DNA from: JBFXEO01 sp050180015
GTDB lineage: Bacteria > Bacteroidota > Bacteroidia > Bacteroidales > Tenuifilaceae
Length of the DNA stretch: 22,564 bases
Assembly (NCBI GenBank): GCA_050180015.1
Contig: JBFXEO010000019.1
Location: forward strand, 1-22,564
Reading direction: 5' to 3'
In this document: piece after piece, positions 16,176-22,564 of the stretch
Layout: the number at the start of each line of letters is the position of its first letter
Position numbering within the stretch: position 1 is the first letter of the stretch
The notes under the pieces: model-generated
Told to the model about the DNA's origin: nothing
What the model saw: the letters and a program-made list of their open reading frames with translations, nothing else
The model's database searches: none
Program-made: the position numbers and the translations under genes

Positions 16176-16201
16176 GTACGCTCCACGGATACTCAGCGTA
16201 C
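16176..16201. repeat. 7-bp inverted repeat between peptidase and two-component genes
   Basis: GTACGCT (16176-16182) and AGCGTAC (16195-16201) are perfect inverted copies separated by 12 bases. It lies 31 bases after the peptidase stop and about 105 bases upstream of the response-regulator -7 box. It has no T tract, so it may be a binding site or only an RNA hairpin. Confidence 0.35.
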
Positions 16202-16305
16202 CATTAATACCATACTTTACTACAAGGTCACAAAATAACCTATCATCATTCAACTAGTAACCAAACAATTGCATAGAAACACAAAATCTCTACAGATTTT
16301 AGCGT

Positions 16306-16313
16306 TACTTTTG
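16306..16313 (+). promoter_or_regulatory. -7 promoter element of the two-component operon
   Basis: TACTTTTG is an exact TAnnTTTG box, 15 bases before the response-regulator ATG; no clear -33 box was found. Confidence 0.48.
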
Positions 16314-16328
16314 ATAAAAATTTTATAG

Positions 16329-17006
16329 ATGAAACTCCTTATTGTAGAGGATAATCCGCAACTATCCGGCGATTTGGCCAACTTCCTGCTGGAAAATGGT
16401 TTTATTGTTGAAGCTGCTGATACGCTGCTTAAAGCAAAGGAAAAAGTGGCCCTATACACCTACGACCTTATACTGCTCGACATTGGTTTGCCCGATGGAA
16501 GCGGGTTGGAGTTACTCAACGAGCTTAGGGGCAACAGCTCCGGAACAGGGATTCTGATAGTTACAGCAAAAAATGCCATTGAGGATAAGGTTAAGGGATT
16601 GGAAATGGGCGCGGACGACTACATTACAAAACCATTTCACAAGGCAGAGCTCAACGCGAGGATTAGGTCCATTATCAGACGTAAAAAATTTGCCGGGAGC
16701 AACACGCTTCAGGTTGATGAAATAAGGGTAAACCTTCTCTCGCTTCAGGTTGCGGTAAACGAAAAGCCTGTAATCCTCACAAAAAAGGAATTCGATTTAT
16801 TGGTGTACTTCATGTACAACAAGGATAGGGTTTTAACCAAGGAAAGTATTGCGGAACATTTGTGGGGCGATAATATAGATCAATCGGATAATTTCGATTT
16901 TCTGTACAACCACATCAAAAATCTCCGCAAAAAAATTATCAGTGCGGGCGGAAAGGGCTATATCCACTCGGTTTACGGGATGGGCTATAAATTCTCCGAT
17001 CAATAA
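16329..17006 (+). CDS. OmpR/PhoB-family response regulator
   Basis: DNA-binding response regulator of 225 residues. The receiver domain (1-120) has the acidic pocket VEDN (residues 6-9), the phospho-acceptor Asp51 in LLDIGLPDGSG, Thr79 and Lys101 in ITKPF. The winged-helix output domain (about 128-222) has the family marks LTKKEFDLLVYFM, VLTKESIAEHLWG, and a C-terminal IHSVYGMGYKF. It should be phosphorylated by the histidine kinase encoded 32 bases downstream. The gene pair sits between a peptidase gene and an outer-membrane barrel gene; the barrel gene is the most natural target. Signal unknown. Confidence 0.95.
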   Translation: MKLLIVEDNPQLSGDLANFLLENGFIVEAADTLLKAKEKVALYTYDLILLDIGLPDGSGLELLNELRGNSSGTGILIVTAKNAIEDKVKGLEMGADDYITKPFHKAELNARIRSIIRRKKFAGSNTLQVDEIRVNLLSLQVAVNEKPVILTKKEFDLLVYFMYNKDRVLTKESIAEHLWGDNIDQSDNFDFLYNHIKNLRKKIISAGGKGYIHSVYGMGYKFSDQ

Positions 17007-17038
17007 AATCATCAACAAACACAAATCCAAGCTTTAGT

Positions 17039-18337
17039 ATGATTAGTATAAAATCGTTTAAGCTGCTCACAAAAACCACAATTATCTACCTGATATTTAT
17101 AGTGCTAACTTTTGTGATTACTGCCCGATACCTAATTCAACGGTCGGATAAGTACATAACAGAGCAATCGGAACATTTCTTTCAGCATAGGGAACGCAAA
17201 GTTCTAAGATCATTAATCCATAACGGGGGTGAGCGTGAACAAGAACTCAAGGAAGAGCTCAACGAAATTCGAGGACTTGTCCCAATGGCCAACGCCCGTG
17301 ATACGCTGAATAAAAATTACCCAATTTATAAAGATACGCTGATTTACGATCAGGAAATGGCAGAATTTCATCTGCATAAAATGAAAACGGTGCTACTCAA
17401 AACAAACAAAAATGCCTATGAGTACACCATGAGCTTAAATATTAACGATTTTAACAAACTCAAACAGGGGTTGATAAAAAATAGCCGATTGGCATTCTCG
17501 CTTCTGGCCCTTACCATAGTTCTTTTCAGCTTTTTCCTCTCGGGATTTCTCCTAACGCCGTTTCACCGCATCCTGCAACAAATGAACGAGTATAAGGTTG
17601 GAAAGGAAACCAGCAACCTTTCGGTGAAAACCAGCACCAGGGAGTTTATAAAGATGCAACTTTTATTCAAAAAGATGGTGCTCCGAACCGAGGACGATTA
17701 CCGCAAGCTAAAGGAATACACCGAGAATATGGCACACGAAATTCAAACCCCGCTGGCCATCATTCGCAACAAGGCAGAACTACTTATTGCCGATGAATCG
17801 GTAATGAAAAAACATACCAGCACGGTAAAGGCCATTTACGACGAGGCAAACCACCTATCAAACCTGGGAAATGCGCTAAACCTGCTCACCAAAATTGAAA
17901 ATGACGAATACAACAATATTGTTCAAATACAAACTCACGACATTATTGAAAGGTACATTGAGTCGGTAAAAGAGATAATAGACCTTAAGGCCCTTGAGGT
18001 AGAATCGTCGCTCAGCTACGGGCATACCATGCTTTTGGATCCGTTCCTATTTGAGATTCTGCTAAAAAACCTGGTGAGAAACGCCATTCGTTATGGAACC
18101 AGCGAGGGCCCAATACGGATTATCACAACATCAAACGAGCTGATAACTAGCAATTACGGAGAGCCGTTGAATGTATCGCCCGAGAAAATTTACGAACGCT
18201 TTTACACCGGGAATACTTCTGCATCATCGCTGGGGCTCGGGCTATCGTTGGTAAAAAAAATATGCGACCTGAATCAGCTAAAAATCGAATACTCATTTAC
18301 TGACAATCAGCATATTTTTAGAATAATCCATGCGTAA
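17039..18337 (+). CDS. Membrane sensor histidine kinase, partner of the preceding regulator
   Basis: A 432-residue kinase. Membrane segments lie at about 13-33 and 152-174, with a periplasmic sensor region of about 120 residues between them that has no family I recognise. The H box is MAHEIQTPLA with His233 (usual form HELRTPL), the N box KNLVRNAIRYG is near 343-353, and the G2 box LGLGLSLVKK is near 395-404. The G1 box, usually DNGPGI, reads SNYGEPL; this shorter N-x-G-x-PL form occurs in other Bacteroidota kinases, so it is probably active. No separate HAMP domain is clear, although a linker of about 50 residues precedes the H box. It starts 32 bases after the regulator and is surely co-transcribed. 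Confidence 0.92.
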   Translation: MISIKSFKLLTKTTIIYLIFIVLTFVITARYLIQRSDKYITEQSEHFFQHRERKVLRSLIHNGGEREQELKEELNEIRGLVPMANARDTLNKNYPIYKDTLIYDQEMAEFHLHKMKTVLLKTNKNAYEYTMSLNINDFNKLKQGLIKNSRLAFSLLALTIVLFSFFLSGFLLTPFHRILQQMNEYKVGKETSNLSVKTSTREFIKMQLLFKKMVLRTEDDYRKLKEYTENMAHEIQTPLAIIRNKAELLIADESVMKKHTSTVKAIYDEANHLSNLGNALNLLTKIENDEYNNIVQIQTHDIIERYIESVKEIIDLKALEVESSLSYGHTMLLDPFLFEILLKNLVRNAIRYGTSEGPIRIITTSNELITSNYGEPLNVSPEKIYERFYTGNTSASSLGLGLSLVKKICDLNQLKIEYSFTDNQHIFRIIHA

Positions 18338-18406
18338 CCCATTAAACCAAATTAGAAATACAGAATTCCAATAGAATTGAAACAATATTTCTACAAAATT
18401 GAGCAA

Positions 18407-18414
18407 TAACTTTG
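18407..18414 (+). promoter_or_regulatory. -7 promoter element of the outer-membrane barrel gene
   Basis: TAACTTTG is an exact TAnnTTTG box, 29 bases before the ATG at 18444; the -33 box is not clear. It allows expression apart from the two-component genes. Confidence 0.48.
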
Positions 18415-18443
18415 TCCCATCGTAAAATCAACAACCTGCATTT

Positions 18444-20894
18444 ATGTTAAAAAGGACTTTCCTATTTCTGGCAATCAGCATTCTTTGCCAAAATGTATTT
18501 TCGGTAAACGAAAACGACGCATCAACCAAGGGCACCATAAAAGGTTTTGTATTTGACTCGCTATCCAACCAACCGCTTGAATACGCCACAATTTCGCTAA
18601 TTAAAGCCGATGACAACTCTGTAGTAACAGGAACCATAACCGATGCCACTGGCTTTTTTAAACTCAATGGGATTGAGTATGGTAAGTATTCGCTTGAGGT
18701 GACATTTATTGGATACTTTACAAAAAAAACCAATGGAATAGAAATTAGCACCAGCAAAAAAATGGTTGATATTGGCCAGGTACATTTAAAGCCTGCCACA
18801 AAAACGATGGAGGGGGTTGTTGTAAAAGCCGACAGACCCACAATGCAGTACAAAATTGATAAAAAAGTTATCAACGTAAGCCAGCAGCATACCTCGGCAT
18901 CAGGGACTGCCGCTGAGCTGCTGGAAAATATTCCATCCGTTACCGTTGATATTGATGGAAATGTAAGCCTGCGTGGCAGCACTAGTTTCACCGTGCTAAT
19001 AGATGGGAAACCTACGGTACTAGAACCCAGCGACGCACTTAGCCAAATACCGGCAAGCCAAATAGAGAATATCGAAATTATTACCAACCCCTCGGCAAAG
19101 TACGATCCCGACGGAGTTTCCGGTATTATCAACATCATCATGAAAAAAAATAAGCTACAGGGGATGACTGGTATTTTTAACCTGAACGGAGGAACACAAA
19201 ACCGCTATGGCGGGGATATGCTACTCACATACCGAAAAGAAAAATTCAACTTTTACGTTGGAGGTGACTGGAATAACCAGGAGTTTCAGGGGGAATCGAC
19301 TACACGAAATCGTACAATCGCCAACGATACCATCACGTACCTTAACTCCAGGGGCGACTTTACCCGAGGCCGATCGTCAAAAAGTATCCGGGGCGGACTA
19401 GACTACACCCTAAATCCACACAACACGGTAAGCCTGGGGTTTAACATTGGAAACAGGGATGGCAGCGGGAAATCTAAACTTACATACAACTCATGGGATA
19501 GCCCGCAAACTTTCAACGATACGTATCTAAGCACCGAAAAATCGGATAGAGGTGGCGATATTTACAATGCCAGTCTCGACTATAACCATAATTTCAGCAA
19601 AAAGGGGCACACGCTTATCGGTCAATTCATTTTTGAGAGAAGTGAATCGTCGGACAATGATATTACAAAAAGAATAGACAGCGACAATGTAACCAGTGGA
19701 CAAAAATCAACCGAAAAAGGCCCGGAAACCGAATACCGCTTTAAACTCGACTACACCCTCCCCGTTGGCGAAAAAAATAAGTTCGAAGCAGGGGCACAAA
19801 GCCGAATAGAGGATGAAAATACCACCAACAACATGTATCAGTATAATCCGCTCACCGGGCTATTCGATTTTCAGCAGCTATACTCCCACAAGGTTGATTA
19901 CAGCACCAACATACACTCCGTTTATTCAACCTACTCCGGTGAATACGGCAAGTTAGGTTACCAGCTGGGCTTACGCGGCGAATATACCTACCGTAAAATT
20001 ACGATGGTTAGCGAAGATCAGGATTTTACACTCGACCGTTTCGACTACTACCCCACTCTGCATATTTCGTACTCACTCCCAATGGATCAGCAGGTTATGA
20101 CCAGCTACACCCGTAGAATTTCCCGCTCGCGCGGATATTACTTTGAACCATTCCTTACGTGGGAAGATGCCCACAACCTCAGAATTGGAAACCCCTCGTT
20201 AAAACCAGAATACATTGATTCTTACGAGCTAAGCTACCAAAAGAATTTCGGCAGGAATACATTCTCTGTGGATTTATACTACAGAATCACCAACAATAAA
20301 ATTGAAAGGGTACGTAGCCCTTACGAAACAACCGACCCGGAATACGAGGGAACCATCTTGTTCCTTAATTCTATCGACAACGTAGGGAAAGATTACTCTT
20401 TTGGTTCAGAAATCATGCTGGGACTCGATTTTAGCAAGTGGTGGCACGCCGATATAATGGGCAACCTCTACGATTACAGGGAAAAAGGATCGCTACTGGG
20501 AGAAGACTTTTCCAATAGCAGTTTCAACTGGAGTGCCCGGTTTAACAACACCTTTAAAGTTGGAAAAAATACCCGCATTCAGCTAAACGGCATGTATAAC
20601 AGCGAAACGGTTACCGCACAGGGCCGCAGTAAAGGCTTCTTAATGACTAACCTAGCCGCCAAACAAGATTTTATGAAAAGTAAAGTTTCGCTCACGCTGC
20701 AAATCCGCGATTTGTTCCAGACCGCTGGGCACGAAATGACCTCTAAAGGGACTAATTTCTATACTTACCGGAAATTTGAACCCGATAGCCCCATGATTTC
20801 GATGACCTTAACGGTTAAGTTAAACAACTACCGTCCGGACAGGAAACGCCAGCAAACAGATAATGGAATGGGCGAAATGGATATTGAGTATTAA
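18444..20894 (+). CDS. TonB-receptor-like outer-membrane beta-barrel protein
   Basis: An 816-residue outer-membrane protein. Residues 1-20 are a signal peptide. Residues about 29-118 form a carboxypeptidase-regulatory-like beta-sandwich (IKGFVFDSLSNQPLEYATI, then ITDATGFFKLNGI). Residues about 130-240 are a TonB plug domain with ELLENIPSVTVDIDGNVSLRG and ISNPSAKYDPDG-like text (here IITNPSAKYDPDG). The rest is a long beta-barrel of the OMP_b-brl_3 type, ending in DIEY with an aromatic last residue. This family is often separate from SusC and lacks a SusD partner; none is present here. It probably imports or exports a small ligand or peptide, or acts as a sensor at the surface; the ligand is unknown. 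It lies just after a two-component system. Confidence 0.9.
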   Translation: MLKRTFLFLAISILCQNVFSVNENDASTKGTIKGFVFDSLSNQPLEYATISLIKADDNSVVTGTITDATGFFKLNGIEYGKYSLEVTFIGYFTKKTNGIEISTSKKMVDIGQVHLKPATKTMEGVVVKADRPTMQYKIDKKVINVSQQHTSASGTAAELLENIPSVTVDIDGNVSLRGSTSFTVLIDGKPTVLEPSDALSQIPASQIENIEIITNPSAKYDPDGVSGIINIIMKKNKLQGMTGIFNLNGGTQNRYGGDMLLTYRKEKFNFYVGGDWNNQEFQGESTTRNRTIANDTITYLNSRGDFTRGRSSKSIRGGLDYTLNPHNTVSLGFNIGNRDGSGKSKLTYNSWDSPQTFNDTYLSTEKSDRGGDIYNASLDYNHNFSKKGHTLIGQFIFERSESSDNDITKRIDSDNVTSGQKSTEKGPETEYRFKLDYTLPVGEKNKFEAGAQSRIEDENTTNNMYQYNPLTGLFDFQQLYSHKVDYSTNIHSVYSTYSGEYGKLGYQLGLRGEYTYRKITMVSEDQDFTLDRFDYYPTLHISYSLPMDQQVMTSYTRRISRSRGYYFEPFLTWEDAHNLRIGNPSLKPEYIDSYELSYQKNFGRNTFSVDLYYRITNNKIERVRSPYETTDPEYEGTILFLNSIDNVGKDYSFGSEIMLGLDFSKWWHADIMGNLYDYREKGSLLGEDFSNSSFNWSARFNNTFKVGKNTRIQLNGMYNSETVTAQGRSKGFLMTNLAAKQDFMKSKVSLTLQIRDLFQTAGHEMTSKGTNFYTYRKFEPDSPMISMTLTVKLNNYRPDRKRQQTDNGMGEMDIEY

Positions 20895-20950
20895 ACGCTA
20901 AAAAGGAATACTTTAAATTTTAAGACCACACCATTTTTGCTGATGAAATA

Positions 20951-20999
20951 AAAGAATCTGGCCCGGCAATGCTCTTCTGGCAGACGCTCAGCATGACAA
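20951..20999 (-). repeat. Fragment of a dispersed TGTCATGCTGAG-type repeat
   Basis: Read on the minus strand, this segment starts TGTCATGCTGAGCG and ends AGATTCTTT, which is the usual pattern of a short intergenic repeat scattered through many genomes, including Bacteroidota. The core between the ends (about 25 bases, with CTGCCAGAAGAGC) is specific to this strain. The comparison is from memory. Confidence 0.5.
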
Positions 21000-21127
21000 A
21001 GATTTTATTATTTACACATTGATAATCAGGCTATGATACTTGCATCAAGTTGAATGAACAAACTTTAGATACATTGAACCGCAACCACTTGTGTATTTCG
21101 TATTTATATTGCTGCCCCAACCCGAAT

Positions 21128-21166
21128 AGCTGACAGCTGTAAAAAATACGCTGCCAGCTTCTTTTC
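21128..21166 (+). terminator. Terminator-like hairpin upstream of the grpE promoter
   Basis: AGCTGACAGC (21128-21137) and GCTGCCAGCT (21150-21159) pair over 10 positions with one mismatch, with a 12-base A-rich loop, and are followed by TCTTTTC. It lies just before the grpE -33 box, so it may stop read-through from the barrel gene, though it is 234 bases after that stop. Confidence 0.42.
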
Positions 21167-21170
21167 AACC

Positions 21171-21200
21171 TTTCTGGCCACATCGTTTTTATTATCTTTG
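21171..21200 (+). promoter_or_regulatory. Promoter of grpE-dnaJ
   Basis: TATCTTTG (21193-21200) is an exact TAnnTTTG box, with TTTC (21171-21174) and an 18-base spacer as a near -33 box. It implies a leader of about 150 bases before the grpE ATG at 21357. Confidence 0.52.
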
Positions 21201-21356
21201 TGCCATTTTGGCGCAAACCGGCTATTGGAATAAATTTTGATCCGACCTGATGATTTTTTAATCTTGATGACAGCGAGTATAGTCCACAACCGGAGAAAAC
21301 ACGTCTCCCCTTAGTGTTGTTATTTGCATAAGCATAAATTAATAATTAATCGTACT

Positions 21357-21947
21357 ATGAGCAAAAAAACTAAAAAAAGTGAAGAGGTGACCGGGGCAAA
21401 CGAAGCCAACGAAATAAATAATACTGTGAACTCAGAAAACACTAAAACTGCAACAGGAGGAAACGAGCAAACAGCTGAAGTGGAAGTGGAAGAAACACCA
21501 CCTGCCGTTGATTTCGAAAACCAGCTTGAGGAAATGAAGGATAAATACCTCCGGCTTTCGGCAGAATTCGATAACTACCGTAAAAGAACCTTACGCGAAA
21601 AGGCTGACATCCTGAAATATGGTTCCGAGGACACCCTAAAAGACATACTTCCGGTGGTTGATGATCTGGACAGGGCGCTTAAGGCCATTGAAACGGCCAA
21701 CGATTTAAACGCGGTTAAGGACGGGCTATCGCTTATAGTAAATAAATTCAACGAATTTCTTAAATCAAAGGGTATAAAAGAAATAGAGGCCATTGGGCAG
21801 GAGTTAAATACCGATTTACACGAAGCAATAACAAAAATTCCCGTACAGGAAGAAGCCCAAAAAGGAAAAATTGTTGACGTAATCCAAAAGGGTTACATGA
21901 TTCACGATAAAGTTATGCGTTTCTCCAGAGTGGTAGTAGGCGAATAG
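21357..21947 (+). CDS. grpE: Nucleotide exchange factor GrpE
   Basis: Cochaperone that releases ADP from DnaK, so that substrate folding cycles can continue. The 196-residue protein has an acidic, disordered N-terminal tail (about 1-52), a long coiled helix with LSAEFDNYRKRT (67-78), a four-helix segment with ILPVVDDLDRAL, and the C-terminal beta domain with LHEAITKIPV, KGYMIHDKVMRFSRVVV. The ATG at 21357 gives the usual charged N-terminus (SKKTKKSEEV); the frame runs open to a TTG at 21324, which is less likely. It is followed by dnaJ after 14 bases. dnaK is not in the window. Confidence 0.95.
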   Translation: MSKKTKKSEEVTGANEANEINNTVNSENTKTATGGNEQTAEVEVEETPPAVDFENQLEEMKDKYLRLSAEFDNYRKRTLREKADILKYGSEDTLKDILPVVDDLDRALKAIETANDLNAVKDGLSLIVNKFNEFLKSKGIKEIEAIGQELNTDLHEAITKIPVQEEAQKGKIVDVIQKGYMIHDKVMRFSRVVVGE

Positions 21948-21961
21948 GCAAATTTAAAACT

Positions 21962-22564
21962 ATGACAACAAAAAGAGATTTCTACGAAATACTGGGCGTA
22001 GGGAAAAATGCCACCAAGGATGAAATAAAAAAGGCATACCGGCAAATGGCCATAAAATACCATCCCGATAAAAATCCTGGGGATAAAGAGGCCGAAGAAA
22101 AATTTAAGGAGGCAGCCGAGGCGTACGAAGTTCTCAGCGACGATAATAAGCGTGCCCGTTACGACCAGTTTGGGCACGCCGGCATGGGAAGTTCCGGGGG
22201 TGGTTTCTCGCACGATTGGAATATTGAAGACATTTTCTCCCAGTTTGGCGATATTTTTGGTGGCCATTTTGGCAGTTTTGGGGGTTTCGGTGGATTTGGC
22301 AACAGCCGGGGCTCATCGCACCGCGTACCCCGGGGTACCGATTTACGGGTAAAAGTAAAGTTAAACTACCAAGAAATTGCCAACGGAGTTGAGAAAAAAA
22401 TAAAGGTTAGCAAGTACATTCCCTGTAAAACCTGCAACGGATCAGGGGCAGAGGGTTCCTCGGGTTATAGCACCTGCTCCACCTGCCGCGGAAGCGGGTA
22501 CGTTACCCGGGTTTCCAACACCATACTCGGGCAAATGCATAGCACCTCGCCATGCCCAACCTGT
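21962..22564 (+). CDS. dnaJ: Chaperone DnaJ, 3' end missing
   Basis: Hsp40 cochaperone that binds unfolded substrates and stimulates the ATPase of DnaK. The ATG at 21962 opens a frame that remains open to the window end: 201 codons of about 380-390. The J domain (1-70) has the HPD motif at 34-36 in IKYHPDKNPG. A Gly/Phe-rich linker follows (about 74-118). The zinc-finger region begins with CKTCNGSG and CSTCRGSG and is cut during the third CxxCxGxG repeat (CPTC). The remaining zinc motif and the C-terminal substrate-binding domains are outside the window. It is 14 bases after grpE and co-transcribed with it. Confidence 0.97.
   Translation, partial: MTTKRDFYEILGVGKNATKDEIKKAYRQMAIKYHPDKNPGDKEAEEKFKEAAEAYEVLSDDNKRARYDQFGHAGMGSSGGGFSHDWNIEDIFSQFGDIFGGHFGSFGGFGGFGNSRGSSHRVPRGTDLRVKVKLNYQEIANGVEKKIKVSKYIPCKTCNGSGAEGSSGYSTCSTCRGSGYVTRVSNTILGQMHSTSPCPTC

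Larger units (their letters stand above)
20895..21356. other. 462-base intergenic region before grpE
   Basis: No credible gene was seen on either strand. The region contains a dispersed-repeat fragment (20951-20999), a hairpin (21128-21159) and a grpE promoter (21171-21200), followed by a leader of about 150 bases. No CIRCE element, the HrcA operator with TTAGCACTC arms, was found in the leader. Confidence 0.6.

Noticed and set aside
18428..19141. Open minus-strand frame of 237 codons
   Set aside because: It lies wholly opposite the signal, regulatory and plug domains of the outer-membrane barrel gene, whose plus-strand translation is clearly a known family; the minus text shows no family features.
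21201..21356. CIRCE-type heat-shock operator in the grpE leader
   Set aside because: No TTAGCACTC and GAGTGCTAA arms, even imperfect, were found.
1..22564. CRISPR array, tRNA, rRNA, insertion sequence, phage or defence genes
   Set aside because: No regular spaced repeats, cloverleaf-like segments, transposase, integrase or known defence domains were seen on either strand.

Overview
This 22.6 kb window looks like chromosomal DNA of a Bacteroidota bacterium, probably an environmental or gut member of the Bacteroidales/Marinilabiliales group; the genus cannot be fixed from sequence alone. The signs are a CHU_C-type (type IX secretion, type B) C-terminal domain, genes of DUF4290 and DUF4252 type, acidic-rich lipoprotein N-termini, a carboxypeptidase-regulatory-domain outer-membrane barrel, a MurA with Asp in place of the catalytic Cys, an apparent lack of Shine-Dalgarno sequences, and repeated matches to the Bacteroidota promoter (-33 TTTG, -7 TAnnTTTG).

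Left part (1-8100): the end of a sulfur-mobilisation/Fe-S assembly operon (sufS, sufE, a SufT/MIP18-like gene), then a convergent DUF4252 gene, a DMT permease, an S41 protease lipoprotein, ruvC, a DUF3124 lipoprotein, a DUF362-type two-cluster ferredoxin that carries a lipoprotein signal, and a cyclophilin. Centre (8115-14415): a convergent secreted protein with a type IX sorting domain, a UvrD/PcrA helicase, a DUF4290-murA pair and a small FlbD-like protein. Right part (14549-22564): an exported M28 metallopeptidase, an OmpR-type response regulator with its histidine kinase, a TonB-receptor-like outer-membrane barrel directly downstream, and grpE-dnaJ (dnaJ cut by the window end).

Most of the window is housekeeping: Fe-S assembly, recombination and repair, peptidoglycan synthesis and chaperones. 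Between these lie cell-envelope genes. No tRNA, rRNA, CRISPR array, insertion sequence, phage or defence system was recognised. The points most worth a second look are the exported ferredoxin-like lipoprotein next to the DUF3124 lipoprotein, the two-component system placed directly upstream of the outer-membrane barrel, two fragments of a dispersed intergenic repeat, several intergenic hairpins and palindromes, and the consistent -7 boxes. I did not find convincing evidence of a new multi-gene system.
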